Of a stretch of 64,000 bases of DNA, positions 16,838-26,267 are shown one piece after another; positions within the stretch are counted from its first letter, which is position 1, and the number at the start of each line of letters is the position of its first letter. Below the pieces are notes generated by a model. The model was not told the DNA's origin and searched no databases. It saw only the letters and a list, made by a program, of their open reading frames with translations. Both the position numbers and the translations under genes were made by a program. Source of the DNA: Paenibacillus mellifer (lineage in GTDB: Bacteria; Bacillota; Bacilli; Paenibacillales; Paenibacillaceae). The stretch is taken from positions 1-64,000 of the forward strand of contig NZ_JALPRK010000006.1 in NCBI RefSeq assembly GCF_023195895.1, given 5' to 3'.

Positions 16838-19129
16838 ATGCTTCGGCATTCCCGGGTTTTCCGCAACTTTCTGATTTCTTACGTCGCCATCTTGCTCATC
16901 CCCTGCATCGGCGGGTACATCTCCTACCGGACGTCCATCTCCGTCACGGAGTCGATCTCGATCGAGAACAGCGTCATCCAGCTGGAGAAAAGCCAGGAGC
17001 TGCTCGAGCACCGGATGGCGGAAGTGGAGGGCATGACCCGGCAGCTGGCGATCAGCCAGGAGATTAACGCCCTGATGAACGACCGCGGCACCGAAAGGGA
17101 CGTGTACGGCATCTGGAAGGCGATGCGCAACGTGCTGACGTTTGGGCAAACGAACGATTTTTTGCGGAATTATTATATTTACCTGGCTAATTATAATTTG
17201 ATCGTGACCTCCGGATCCTCTTTCCGGCCGGAGCACTATTACGAATATTTCCATTACGACAACCTGACATTGGAGGAGTGGGAGCAGCAGGTGCTGGGCA
17301 AAACCCACCGCAGCGAAATCAAGCCGCTGACCCCGTTCAGCGAGCGGGACGTGAAGACTTCGGTCATTACGTACATGCAATCGCTGCCTCTGGACAGCTT
17401 TAACGATACGTCCCCGGCGATCGTCGTCGTCCTGATCGACCAGAAGACGATTGCGGGGCTGTTGTCCGGCTTAACGGAACAAAGCGGCGGCTGGGTTCAC
17501 ATCTACGACGCGGAAGGCAACACGATCTTCCTCCAGGGCGAAGCGGTGCCGGATATCGCCAAGCTCCACGCCGATCCCGGGTTTGACGAGAATAAGACGA
17601 GCCAATTCTATGGCAGCGATCTCGTGATTACCACCCGCTCGGAGAAGAACGGCTGGGTCTACCAAGCCGGCATTCCCCGGAGCACGCTGATGGAGAAGCC
17701 AAACCGGATCAAGCAGGCTTCGTGGATGATTACCGGCGGCGCCATGTTGATCGGAGTGTTGGTCGGCTTGTTCCTGGCCTACCGGAACAGTCTCCCGATC
17801 AACCGATTGATCGGCGTGATGAAGGAGCAGTTCGGCAAGGACGAAGATACGGGGCGCAACGAGTTCGACTTCCTGAGCGGGAATATCGCCGGCATGATCA
17901 CGAAAAACAAACTGTTGGAGTCGGAGCTCCACCGCCAGCTTCCGTTGGTGCGCGACGCCTTTCTGAGGCGGCTGATTGCCGGCGAGTTCGAAACGCGGGA
18001 CGAGATTGCCTCGGCGGCAGCCCAAGCCGACATCTCGCTGCGGCAAGGCGAGGGTTACGTGGGGCTTCTGCAAATCAACGGTTATGCCGGTATGGATACC
18101 GTGGAGGTACTGAACGAGCTGAACGCCGCAAGACTGCTCATGAAGCAAGCCGTCACAGAGCTGGCAGGCCCGGTGCCGATGACCGATTCGGGATCGGACA
18201 AAATCGTCCTGCTGTTCTTCTCCGAGGCCGACCGGCTCCCGGGTCCGGCGGAGGAAGAGCGGATTTCGGAACTGATGGAGACGCTCGCCCAGCATATGTT
18301 CGCCGAATACAAAATCTCGATGCAAGCCGGCTTCGGCGAACCGTTTACCAGCGTCACGGAGGTGGGCCAATCCTTCGACCAAGCGAAGCAGGCGCTGGAG
18401 TATGCGGTTTATTTGAACAAAAAAGGCATCCTGTGGAGCCATGATACGCAAATCGAAAATACGACGTATTATTATCCGCTCGATACCGAGCATCGCCTGA
18501 TCAGCACGATCCGTGCCGGGGAGCTGGAGGAGGCACGGAAGATCATCGATTCGATCATCGCGCAAAATCTGGAACAACGCGAGTTGTCGGTCGAGATGAA
18601 ACACCAGCTGGTCGGGGAAATGAAGGGCACGTTCCTCAAGCTGCTGGACCAGAAAATCTTCCTGGAATCCCCGCTGTTCGAGAGCGTCAAGAAGCGAATC
18701 ATCGACATTGGATTTTCCGGGCCGCTCGAAACGATCCAACAGGATATCCACGCGATCATTCAAGAATTGTGCAGCTTTATCGCCAACAAGAAGAAGGATT
18801 CGCACGCCCAACTGATCAAGCAGATTTATCAGTATACGGCCGAAGCCTACGCCGATCCCGACCTGACGTTATACCGGGTCGCGGAACATGTGGAACGCCC
18901 GGAGAAATACATTTCCCAGCTGTTCAAGGAGGTCACCGGGGTCAACTATTCCGACCACCTGATCAAAGTGCGGATGGATCAGGCCGCTGTGCTGCTCAAG
19001 GAGAGCAGCTATACCGTCGACGAAATTGCCGCCCGGGTCGGTTACAACAGCTCGCATTCGTTCCGTCGGGCGTTCAAGCGGTTAACGGGGATTTCGCCGA
19101 GCGCTTACCGGCAATCGTGCCAGGATTGA
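16838..19129 (+). CDS. membrane-anchored AraC-family transcriptional regulator
   Basis: A 763-residue regulator of the large type common in Paenibacillus. TM1 is at residues about 10-32 (FLISYVAILLIPCIGGYISY), followed by an extracytoplasmic sensor (about 33-290) and TM2 (about 295-315, MITGGAMLIGVLVGLFLAY). A cytoplasmic linker with a GGDEF-like relic fold follows, and a C-terminal AraC double helix-turn-helix (about 665-760: DPDLTLYRVAEHV and VDEIAARVGYNSSHSFRRAFKRLTG). It probably senses an oligosaccharide outside and activates the transporter/GH genes downstream. The start is ATG 16838, after a GGGGGG site; the frame is open to 16481 but that stretch is repeat-rich non-coding DNA. Confidence 0.9.
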   Translation: MLRHSRVFRNFLISYVAILLIPCIGGYISYRTSISVTESISIENSVIQLEKSQELLEHRMAEVEGMTRQLAISQEINALMNDRGTERDVYGIWKAMRNVLTFGQTNDFLRNYYIYLANYNLIVTSGSSFRPEHYYEYFHYDNLTLEEWEQQVLGKTHRSEIKPLTPFSERDVKTSVITYMQSLPLDSFNDTSPAIVVVLIDQKTIAGLLSGLTEQSGGWVHIYDAEGNTIFLQGEAVPDIAKLHADPGFDENKTSQFYGSDLVITTRSEKNGWVYQAGIPRSTLMEKPNRIKQASWMITGGAMLIGVLVGLFLAYRNSLPINRLIGVMKEQFGKDEDTGRNEFDFLSGNIAGMITKNKLLESELHRQLPLVRDAFLRRLIAGEFETRDEIASAAAQADISLRQGEGYVGLLQINGYAGMDTVEVLNELNAARLLMKQAVTELAGPVPMTDSGSDKIVLLFFSEADRLPGPAEEERISELMETLAQHMFAEYKISMQAGFGEPFTSVTEVGQSFDQAKQALEYAVYLNKKGILWSHDTQIENTTYYYPLDTEHRLISTIRAGELEEARKIIDSIIAQNLEQRELSVEMKHQLVGEMKGTFLKLLDQKIFLESPLFESVKKRIIDIGFSGPLETIQQDIHAIIQELCSFIANKKKDSHAQLIKQIYQYTAEAYADPDLTLYRVAEHVERPEKYISQLFKEVTGVNYSDHLIKVRMDQAAVLLKESSYTVDEIAARVGYNSSHSFRRAFKRLTGISPSAYRQSCQD

Positions 19130-19175
19130 CCTGTCTTTCATTCACTTAAACGAGTCGATATCGCATCCGCCATTG

Positions 19176-19222
19176 CAGCGGCCGAACCTTCCGATCCAGG
19201 TAGGCGCGGCCGCTGTTTTCTT
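19176..19222 (+). terminator. terminator after the membrane AraC gene
   Basis: CAGCGGCCG (19176-19184) and CGGCCGCTG (19207-19215) form a perfect 9-bp stem around a 22-base loop, followed by TTTTCTTTT. Confidence 0.75.
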
Positions 19223-19276
19223 TTACGGAATAATGGCTCCCGGCCTGAAGGATGACCCCCGAAAAACGGGAGATCT

Positions 19277-19331
19277 GTACGCCAAAAGACGGAAGTGTAC
19301 CTGTTCAACGCCGCCAAACATGCCCTATGAT
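19277..19331 (+). promoter_or_regulatory. AraC-type box and weak promoter of the ABC/GH operon
   Basis: GTACGC (19277-19282) and GTACCT (19297-19302) have the same N14 spacing as the box upstream of the AraC gene. GTACCT abuts GTTCAA as -35, then a 17-base spacer and TATGAT (19326-19331) as -10. This geometry suits activation by a dimeric AraC protein touching the -35. Confidence 0.62.
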
Positions 19332-19340
19332 CGACTCGAG

Positions 19341-19355
19341 AAGAAAACGCTACCA
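19341..19355 (+). promoter_or_regulatory. cre-like CcpA site downstream of the ABC/GH operon promoter
   Basis: AAGAAAACGCTACCA matches 14 of 15 positions of WTGNAANCGNWNNCW (the T at position 2 is missing). It starts 10 bases after the predicted -10, so CcpA bound here would block initiation or early elongation. Confidence 0.45.
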
Positions 19356-19423
19356 TAACACCGCAGGCCATCTGCTAAGCCTATGCTTCCGAAGCAAGTT
19401 TTGTTTGAAGCTGTCTTTAGGGG

Positions 19424-20425
19424 GTGGCACTTACAAAACTTTTAGGGGGAATTATTCTGGAAAAACAACTTGCTTTCAAGCCGGATTACGTGCCGGACGC
19501 CAAACGAAAGGTCAGTTACTGGCGGGTTGCGCGCCGAAACATCAAGAAGCACTGGCAGCTGCATTTGCTGGTGATTCCTCCGCTCCTGTTCTTTCTCGTC
19601 TTCAAATATTACCCGATGCTGAATGCGGTGCTGGCGTTCAAGGATTACAACGTCATCAAGGGGATCTGGGGAAGTCCATGGGTGGGGTTCAAGCATTTCC
19701 AACTGTTCTTCGAGAACCCGCAGTTCTGGACGTTGGTGAAGAACACGGTCATCCTCAGCGGTTACCTGATCCTGGCCGGATTCCCGATTCCGATTCTTCT
19801 GGCGCTGATGATCAACGAAATTCGCGGCGGCCGCTTCAAGAAGTTCGTGCAGCTGGTTTCCTTTGCGCCGTATTTCATTTCGACCGTCGTCATGGTGTCG
19901 ATTATCATGCTGTTTCTGGCGCCTCGGCTCGGCTTTGCCAATATCGCGCTCAATTACTTCGGGCTGGAGTCGGTCAACTTCCTGGGCGAACCGGGCATGT
20001 TCCGTTCGATTTACGTCTGGTCGGACATTTGGCAAACCGCGGGTTATAATGCCGTGATCTATCTGGCGGCTTTGGCGGGAGTCGACCCGACCTTGTATGA
20101 AGCGGCCAAGGTGGACGGGGCCTCGCGGTTCCAGAAAATCCGCCACGTCGACTTGCCCGGGATCGTGCCGACCATCGTGATCATCTTGATCCTGAACGTC
20201 GGCAACGTCATGGCGCTGGGCTTTGAGAAGGTGTATCTGCTGCAAAACCCGCTGAACCTGGTCAATTCCGAAATCATCGCGACCTACGTTTACCGGATCG
20301 GCTTGCTGAACGCCAACTACAGCTTCGCGACCGCCGTCGGTTTGTTTAATTCCGTCATCAATCTCGTTTTGCTGCTGACCGTCAACGGTTTAGCCAAACG
20401 GCTTACGAAAAACAGCATCTGGTAG
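19424..20425 (+). CDS. ABC sugar transporter permease, LplB type
   Basis: Integral membrane permease (333 residues as listed) with six predicted spans and the ABC coupling loop EAAKVDGASRFQKIRHVDLPG near residue 230 (cited as EAAKVDGASRFQKIRHVDLP). LplB-type permeases import oligosaccharides with a separate shared ATPase; none is encoded here, which is usual for the family. The listed GTG 19424 abuts its only G-rich stretch, whereas CTG 19457 has AGGGGGA six bases upstream and gives a protein opening with EKQLAFKP. The true start is therefore uncertain. First gene of a seven-gene run ending at 31141. Confidence 0.92.
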   Translation: MALTKLLGGIILEKQLAFKPDYVPDAKRKVSYWRVARRNIKKHWQLHLLVIPPLLFFLVFKYYPMLNAVLAFKDYNVIKGIWGSPWVGFKHFQLFFENPQFWTLVKNTVILSGYLILAGFPIPILLALMINEIRGGRFKKFVQLVSFAPYFISTVVMVSIIMLFLAPRLGFANIALNYFGLESVNFLGEPGMFRSIYVWSDIWQTAGYNAVIYLAALAGVDPTLYEAAKVDGASRFQKIRHVDLPGIVPTIVIILILNVGNVMALGFEKVYLLQNPLNLVNSEIIATYVYRIGLLNANYSFATAVGLFNSVINLVLLLTVNGLAKRLTKNSIW

Positions 20426-20440
20426 GAAAGGAGTTAGGAT

Positions 20441-21346
20441 ATGGCAGCTACAGCAATTCCCAAGAAAAGAATCAAAGAATCGGCGGGAGACCGGATCTTT
20501 ATCGGCGTCATCTACGTCATCCTGACCCTGCTCGTCATCGTCGTGCTTTATCCGTTAATCTATATCGTCAGCAGCTCCATCAGCAGTCCGGCGGCCGTCA
20601 CTTCGGGCCGGGTCTGGTTATGGCCGGTGGAGTTGTCCTTTAAAGGCTTTGAAGAGCTGTTCCGCAGAGGCGAGGTGATGACCGGCTACCTGAACTCGAT
20701 CTTTTATACGACGGCCGGGACCCTGATCAGCGTCACGCTGACCATTATGATCGCTTATCCGCTGTCACGCCGGGCGTTCTTCGGACGGAACGCGCTGATG
20801 ATGGTCATCACGTTCACGATGATCTTCAGCGGGGGGCTCATTCCGACCTATATGGTCGTGAAAGGGCTGGATCTGATCGATACGCGCTGGGCGCTCTTGA
20901 TCCCGAATGCGATTTGGGTTTGGCAGGTCATCATCGCCCGTTCGTTTTTCCACTCCTCGATTCCCGAGGAGCTGCTGGAGGCCAGCGAAATCGACGGCTG
21001 CAGCGATCTGCGGTTCATCTGGAGCGTTGTGCTGCCGTTGTCCAAACCGATCATTGCCGTTCTCGTGCTGATGTATGCGGTCGGGCAGTGGAACGCCTAT
21101 TTCGATGCGTTGATTTACTTGAAATCTGCAGACCTGTTCCCGCTGCAGCTCATCCTGCGAAGCATCATTATCCAGAACAACAGCGGCAGCAACATGGATG
21201 CGATGGCCATCGTCGAGAAGCAGCAGCTTGCCGAGCTGCTGAAATACTCGCTGATTGTGGTCGCCACGCTGCCGGTGCTGATCATTTATCCGTTCGTGCA
21301 GCGCTATTTTGTCCAGGGCATGCTGGTCGGTTCCGTGAAAGGCTGA
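20441..21346 (+). CDS. ABC sugar transporter permease, LplC type
   Basis: A 301-residue second permease of the same importer with six spans. Family blocks include IVVLYPLIYIVSSSISSPAAV near the N terminus, the coupling loop (EELLEASEIDGCSDLRFIW, about 180-200), and the end QRYFVQGMLVGSVKG typical of LplC/CarB permeases. It begins 15 bases after the first permease, with AAAGGAGT before the ATG. It pairs with the LplB-type subunit and the binding protein downstream. Confidence 0.93.
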   Translation: MAATAIPKKRIKESAGDRIFIGVIYVILTLLVIVVLYPLIYIVSSSISSPAAVTSGRVWLWPVELSFKGFEELFRRGEVMTGYLNSIFYTTAGTLISVTLTIMIAYPLSRRAFFGRNALMMVITFTMIFSGGLIPTYMVVKGLDLIDTRWALLIPNAIWVWQVIIARSFFHSSIPEELLEASEIDGCSDLRFIWSVVLPLSKPIIAVLVLMYAVGQWNAYFDALIYLKSADLFPLQLILRSIIIQNNSGSNMDAMAIVEKQQLAELLKYSLIVVATLPVLIIYPFVQRYFVQGMLVGSVKG

Positions 21347-21484
21347 TCGGCCGCAAGGTCCGGAAATGGCGGTTGCGCCTATAGGTTTCTGACTTCATTA
21401 TAGAAGGAGGTGATGCTCTCGATTGGCACCAGGAGAGTTGCGAAAAGGAAGCGATTGACACTATCAAAAAGGGAGCGATCAAAT

Positions 21485-23152
21485 TTGAAAAAAACCCTGT
21501 TAAGCATGTTCATGCTGGTTCTGGCGATTACGCTGGTGATCAGCGGCTGTTCGGGCAAAAATACAGAGAGCTCGAACAATGCCCCAGGCAACGGTTCGTC
21601 CGGCGGCGCCGAAGCGTCGAAGCCGGTGGAAGTCAGCGTCTTCGCCGTTCAGGAGTCGGGGATCGACATTCCGAACAACAAGTTTACGAAGTTTTTGGAA
21701 GAGAAGTTCAACATCAAGTTTAATTGGCAGATCAACCCGTCCGACGGCGCGAAAGAGAAACGCCAAATCTCGCTGGCGAGCGGCGACTATCCGGAAGCCT
21801 ACTTGCTGACGGCTTACATCGACGAGTTCTCCCAAGCCGACGTGCTCAAATACGGACAGCAAGGGGTATTGATCCCGCTGAATGATTTGATTGATAAATA
21901 TGGACCGAATATCAAAAAAGCGATGGAAGAATCGCCGGAAATGAAAGCGCTGTATACCGCTCCGGACGGAAACATCTACGGGTTGGGCGCCTATACGGAA
22001 TGCTTCCACTGTTCCTACCCGAACAAAATGTGGGTGAACACCGAATGGCTGAAGAAGCTGAACCTGGAAGAGCCTAAAACGACGGAAGAATTCAAGGCGA
22101 TGCTGCAAGCGTTCAAAACGAAAGATCCGAACGGCAACGGCAAGGCCGACGAAGTGCCGCTCAGCGGTTCCACGGAGGATTTCGGCGTGCGTATCGTACC
22201 GTATTTGATGAACGCCTTCGTTTATGATGACGACCGCAATTACTTGAACATGGAAAACGGCAAGGTGGTCTCCGCGGCGATCAAGCCGGAATGGAAGGAA
22301 GGCTTGGCCTACATCAAATCGTTGTATGATGAAGGGTTGATCGACCCGGGTGCCTTTACGCAAAACGCCGAAGCCTATAAGAAAATCGGCGAAAACGCGG
22401 ATGCGGAAATCCTTGGCGCCGGCGCGGGCATGCATCCAGCCATTTTCGTGAACATTGATCCGGGCAATACCCGTTCCGCGCACTACAACCCGCTGGCTCC
22501 TTTGGCGGGGCCAAACGGGGTATCGTTCACCACGCATGATGCCGGGGGCGTTACCTCTGGAGCGAAATTCGTCATTACGAACAAAGCCAGCGAAGAGGTC
22601 CAAATCGCCTTGATCAAAGCGATCGACTACCTGTACACGCCGGAAGGGCAAACCAATGCCGGCACAGGGATGAAAGGCATCGACTGGACCGATCCGGAGC
22701 CAGGCGATAAGGCGCTGGGCGAAGGCGTAACGCCGATGGTCAAGACCATTCCGATGAAGGAAGGCGAAGCGCCGCGCAACGCGGGCTGGAGCGGGATGGG
22801 CCATTTTTACATGCCGAAGGAATACCGCGACACTTGGGTTCAGGGCGAAGACATCTATGCTTCGGACGGTTATGAACGCAGATTGTACAACGCCACGCTG
22901 CTGTATCAGGGACATGAACCGAAGGAGATTTTCCCGATCTGGTCAATTTGGATCGATCCGAGCGAAATCGATGAAGCCAGCATGCTGCAAACGAACCTGA
23001 AAAATTACATCGAGCAAAGCCAGCTGCAATTCATCACCGGCAACAAGGATTTGAACAAGGATTGGGACGCTTACGTGCAAGGTCTGAAGGATCTTAAGCT
23101 GGACCGCTATCTGGAGATTCTGCAAGAGGCTTACGACCAATCGGCGAAATAA
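21485..23152 (+). CDS. ABC transporter extracellular binding lipoprotein, LplA type
   Basis: A 555-residue binding lipoprotein. The signal peptide MKKTLLSMFMLVLAITLVIS ends at Cys22 (ISGC), then a Ser/Asn/Gly linker. The long body, with GIDIPNNKFTKFLEEKFNIKF and DPNGNGKADEVPLSGS, is typical of the 500-560-residue LplA/YtcQ group. I take TTG 21485, 9 bases after AAAAAGGGAG, since it gives a canonical signal peptide; the frame extends to 21410 without one. The 138-base leader after the permease gene contains another GAAGGAGGTG with no obvious gene. It should deliver an oligosaccharide released by the downstream enzymes. Confidence 0.9.
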   Translation: MKKTLLSMFMLVLAITLVISGCSGKNTESSNNAPGNGSSGGAEASKPVEVSVFAVQESGIDIPNNKFTKFLEEKFNIKFNWQINPSDGAKEKRQISLASGDYPEAYLLTAYIDEFSQADVLKYGQQGVLIPLNDLIDKYGPNIKKAMEESPEMKALYTAPDGNIYGLGAYTECFHCSYPNKMWVNTEWLKKLNLEEPKTTEEFKAMLQAFKTKDPNGNGKADEVPLSGSTEDFGVRIVPYLMNAFVYDDDRNYLNMENGKVVSAAIKPEWKEGLAYIKSLYDEGLIDPGAFTQNAEAYKKIGENADAEILGAGAGMHPAIFVNIDPGNTRSAHYNPLAPLAGPNGVSFTTHDAGGVTSGAKFVITNKASEEVQIALIKAIDYLYTPEGQTNAGTGMKGIDWTDPEPGDKALGEGVTPMVKTIPMKEGEAPRNAGWSGMGHFYMPKEYRDTWVQGEDIYASDGYERRLYNATLLYQGHEPKEIFPIWSIWIDPSEIDEASMLQTNLKNYIEQSQLQFITGNKDLNKDWDAYVQGLKDLKLDRYLEILQEAYDQSAK

Positions 23153-23199
23153 TAGAACTTTCGCGCCGCCACGCCTTCGGGCAGCCGGCGGCGCGGATC

Positions 23200-23235
23200 A
23201 CGGAAGCCGGCCTGTCGGGCCGGCGTTCCGTTTTT
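23200..23235 (+). terminator. hairpin with T-run after the binding-protein gene (partial terminator)
   Basis: ACGGAAGCCGGCC pairs with GGCCGGCGTTCCGT around a short loop, followed by TTTT. Because the same-strand SGNH gene starts about 37 bases later, this probably reduces read-through so that the binding protein is made in excess over the enzymes. Confidence 0.65.
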
Positions 23236-23271
23236 CATGGGATATCGACGGATAGAGAGGAGCGGATGGAG

Positions 23272-24426
23272 ATGCCCGATACAGACACGGGCGTGCCGGG
23301 ATTGACGCCTGGACACGCATGGATCGTCCCCCGCATGGGGCTGCCTCGGGTCTGCGCCAAGCGGGCCGGGGACGGGGATGTTACGGTCGCTTTTTTGGGA
23401 GGCTCCATTACGGAAGGGGCAGGTGCCTCGGCGGCGGACGAGACCAGTTGGCGTGCGTTGACCGAGAAATATTTGCGGAAGCGGCTGGACGGACGGCTGC
23501 TGCGCTGCATCAACGCCGGCGTGGGAGGCACCGATTCGACCCTGGGGGCGCACCGTTTGCGGGAGCATGTGCTCCGGGAGGGGCAGGTCGACCTGCTGTT
23601 TGTGGAATTCAGCGTCAACGACGGCGAAGACCGGGAGGAGTCGCTGCGCGGCATGGAGGGGATTGTCCGCCAATGCCGGCGGTTGTCGCCGGCGACGGAC
23701 CTTTGCTTTATCTACACGGGAGCGGAGAAGAACCTGACGTCCTTGCGGCCCTTTAATATTGCCGTTCATGAAGAAGTGGCGGAGCATTACGGCATTCCTT
23801 CCATAAATTTTGCCGCCGGCGTGTATGGGTTGATCCAAGAAGGGAGAGTGGAGTGGGGGGATCTTGCCCCTGACGGCTATCACCCAAACGATGAGGGGCA
23901 TGCGCGGTATGCCCAATTCCTGCGGGAGTATCTGGATGCGGCCTTATTTGCCGGGAAGTCGGTTTCTTCTGGGCAGATCCGCAAGCTGCCCGGCGAGCCC
24001 CTGATCGCCGGAAATTACGAGCATGCCGCCATGCTGATCTATGAAGCCGCCGACTATTCGGAGCACTTCCGGATCCGCAAGCTGCGGCCGAACGAACCGC
24101 TGATGAATTGGCGGTACTCCACGGAGCATGTATTCGCCGAAGCATCGGGCGCCAGCTTGACCTTTCAGGTTGAAGGCCGGGGCGCGGGCATGCTGCTGCT
24201 CTGCGGTCCCGACACCGGGATCCTTGAATATTCGGTTAACGGAGCGCCCTATGTGGCGGTCAATCCATTCGACGACTGGTGCATCGGGGCTTACCGCCCG
24301 GTGCCGGTGCTGTTCCCGGCGCTGGAGCATTACGGGGAACTTCAGGTAAAGGGCCGCAACACGGGCCGGAAGGATGAGCGAAGCAAGGGTACGGGACTGC
24401 GGATCTTAAAGCTGTTGACTTCCTAA
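23272..24426 (+). CDS. SGNH/GDSL-family hydrolase (probable carbohydrate esterase)
   Basis: A 384-residue hydrolase. The SGNH blocks are all present: Ser45 in FLGGSITEG, Gly in NAGVGGTDS, Asn in VEFSVND, and the Asp201/His204 pair in DGYHPND. The C-terminal 140 residues look like a beta-rich extra domain. Such enzymes deacetylate polysaccharides, and here it is encoded between a sugar importer and glycosidases. No signal peptide is visible, so it acts inside on imported sugars. I prefer ATG 23272, 8 bases after GAGAGGAG, over the nearby ATG 23266. Confidence 0.85.
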   Translation: MPDTDTGVPGLTPGHAWIVPRMGLPRVCAKRAGDGDVTVAFLGGSITEGAGASAADETSWRALTEKYLRKRLDGRLLRCINAGVGGTDSTLGAHRLREHVLREGQVDLLFVEFSVNDGEDREESLRGMEGIVRQCRRLSPATDLCFIYTGAEKNLTSLRPFNIAVHEEVAEHYGIPSINFAAGVYGLIQEGRVEWGDLAPDGYHPNDEGHARYAQFLREYLDAALFAGKSVSSGQIRKLPGEPLIAGNYEHAAMLIYEAADYSEHFRIRKLRPNEPLMNWRYSTEHVFAEASGASLTFQVEGRGAGMLLLCGPDTGILEYSVNGAPYVAVNPFDDWCIGAYRPVPVLFPALEHYGELQVKGRNTGRKDERSKGTGLRILKLLTS

Positions 24427-24473
24427 GGGGAGTCGGCACAAGATGAGAGTAACGAGGACTAGGGGGGATACGG

Positions 24474-26243
24474 ATGCGCTGGGAGCAGGAAGAAAGGAAA
24501 GGGGATAGAGTTTCCTTTGGCGAAGAGAAATCGGTAACCGTGATCTCTTTGAGCGATTACGGGGCCCGGCCGGATACGCAAGAGGATACGCAGCCGGCCT
24601 TGCGGATGGCACTGGAGGCGGCCGCGCGGGCGGAGGGCCCGGTCGTGCTGGATGTGCCGTTCGGGCGGTATCATTTTTACCCGCAGTCGGCCATCCGGGC
24701 TCCTTATTATGTGACCAATACGGCAAGCGAAGAGGAGCAATCCGACGTCACGAAGACGATCGGTATGCTGCTGAAAGGGAGACGACGGTTGACCATCATG
24801 GGGAACGGGGCCCTGTTCCTGTTTCACGGCAAGCAGACGATGCTGTTGATCGACGGCTGCGAAGACATCGCCATCCTCGACCTTCGCTTCGATTACGCCG
24901 TGCCGACGGTGACGGAAATGACGGTGGAGTGTTGCGAGCAAGAGGGGGGCTGGATGGAGGCGGCGGTGCATCCGGATTCGAAGTATGAAGTGAAGGAAGG
25001 CCGGCTGGAATGGATCGGCGAGGACTGGCGCTTTCAAGCCGGGCCGATGCAGCTCTGCGATCCGACCGAAAATACGACTTGGCGGGTGGACAACTGGCTG
25101 GAGCAGGCGGCCACGCGGACGGAGGAAGCGGGCTCCGGACGGTTAAGGTTTTATTTTGGCGACGGCTTACCTGAGGGGCTGGCCCCCGGCCGCATCATAC
25201 AGATGCGGGACGGCATCCGCGATCAGGTCGGAGTCCTTGTAAGCGAAAGCTCGGGCATCACGTTCTCCGGCTGCGGCGTGCATTTTATGCATGGGCTCGG
25301 GATGGTCGGGCAATTCAGCGAAAATCTCGTCTTCGAGCGCCTGGACTTGTCGCCGCGCGCCGACAGCGGCCGGACGGTTGCCGGCTTCGCCGATTTCATC
25401 CATCTGTCGGGTTGCCGGGGACGGATCGCCATCCGGGATTGCCGGTTTGCCGGTGCGCACGACGACGCGATCAACGTCCACGGCACTTACCTGCGAATCG
25501 TCGGCCGTCCGGCGCCGAACCAGGTGGTCGTTCGGTTTATGCATCCGCAAACCTACGGATTGCCGGCTTTTCGCGCTGGAGACGAGGTCGGCTTCGTCGA
25601 GGCGGATTCACTCGCGACGCAGGGAACCGGCTTGGTAAGCGAGGTTCTTCGGTTAAGCCCCCGCGAGCTGATGCTTACGCTGGAGCGCCCGGCGCCGGAG
25701 AACATAGGGCCGCGGGACGTGGTGGAGAACGTCACCTGGTCGCCGGAGGTGGAAATCACGGGCAACCATTTCGCCCGCATTCCGACACGCGGGGTGTTGG
25801 CTTCCGTACGCGGGCGGACCGTGATCCGCGGCAACGTGTTCGAACGAACGCGGATGAGCGCCATTCTGGTCGCTGCCGATGCGAATTCCTGGTACGAGTC
25901 GGGCGCGGTCCGGGACATGGAGATCGGGGGGAACCGGTTTATCGGGTGCGGCGACGATGCCCAAGCGGTCATCGCGATCGTGCCGGAGAACCGGGAAGCG
26001 CTCCCGGAAACGACCGTTCACCGCGGGATAACGATCGTCAACAATCGCTTCGAGCCGGAGCCAGGAGGCCTGCTGCTATCCGCGCGCAGCACGAAGGAAT
26101 TGGTGTTTCGCGGGAATGAAGTTTGGTCCGCGTCCTCTGGCGGATTCGACCCGGAGCGACTCGTCCGGCTGGAGGCTTGCCCGGGTGCGGTGATTGAGGA
26201 CAACGTCTTCTGCGGCGATGAAGCGCGGGGGAACGAGAAATAA
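24474..26243 (+). CDS. right-handed beta-helix glycosidase, probable alpha-1,3-galactosidase (GH110-like)
   Basis: A 589-residue parallel beta-helix protein. It opens with a pectin-lyase-like start (ISLSDYGARPDTQEDTQPAL). The block HDDAINVHGTYLRIV (His329, Asp330, Asp331) is a hallmark of GH110 enzymes, where paired Asp residues act as catalytic bases. The later coils show repeated ITGNHF, VIRGNVF, EIGGNRFIG and IVNNRF turns. GH110 enzymes invert alpha-1,3-linked galactose, as in blood-group B or linear alpha-Gal structures. No signal peptide is seen, so it is probably intracellular. Family assigned by motif memory, not by a search. Confidence 0.78.
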   Translation: MRWEQEERKGDRVSFGEEKSVTVISLSDYGARPDTQEDTQPALRMALEAAARAEGPVVLDVPFGRYHFYPQSAIRAPYYVTNTASEEEQSDVTKTIGMLLKGRRRLTIMGNGALFLFHGKQTMLLIDGCEDIAILDLRFDYAVPTVTEMTVECCEQEGGWMEAAVHPDSKYEVKEGRLEWIGEDWRFQAGPMQLCDPTENTTWRVDNWLEQAATRTEEAGSGRLRFYFGDGLPEGLAPGRIIQMRDGIRDQVGVLVSESSGITFSGCGVHFMHGLGMVGQFSENLVFERLDLSPRADSGRTVAGFADFIHLSGCRGRIAIRDCRFAGAHDDAINVHGTYLRIVGRPAPNQVVVRFMHPQTYGLPAFRAGDEVGFVEADSLATQGTGLVSEVLRLSPRELMLTLERPAPENIGPRDVVENVTWSPEVEITGNHFARIPTRGVLASVRGRTVIRGNVFERTRMSAILVAADANSWYESGAVRDMEIGGNRFIGCGDDAQAVIAIVPENREALPETTVHRGITIVNNRFEPEPGGLLLSARSTKELVFRGNEVWSASSGGFDPERLVRLEACPGAVIEDNVFCGDEARGNEK

Positions 26244-26267
26244 GAACAGGCAGGGGAGGAAGGGACG

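Noticed and set aside
21410..21460. Possible leader peptide behind GAAGGAGGTG upstream of the LplA-type gene
   Set aside because: The nearest candidate (TTG 21422, 11 codons) is too far from the site and has no attenuator-like structure after it.
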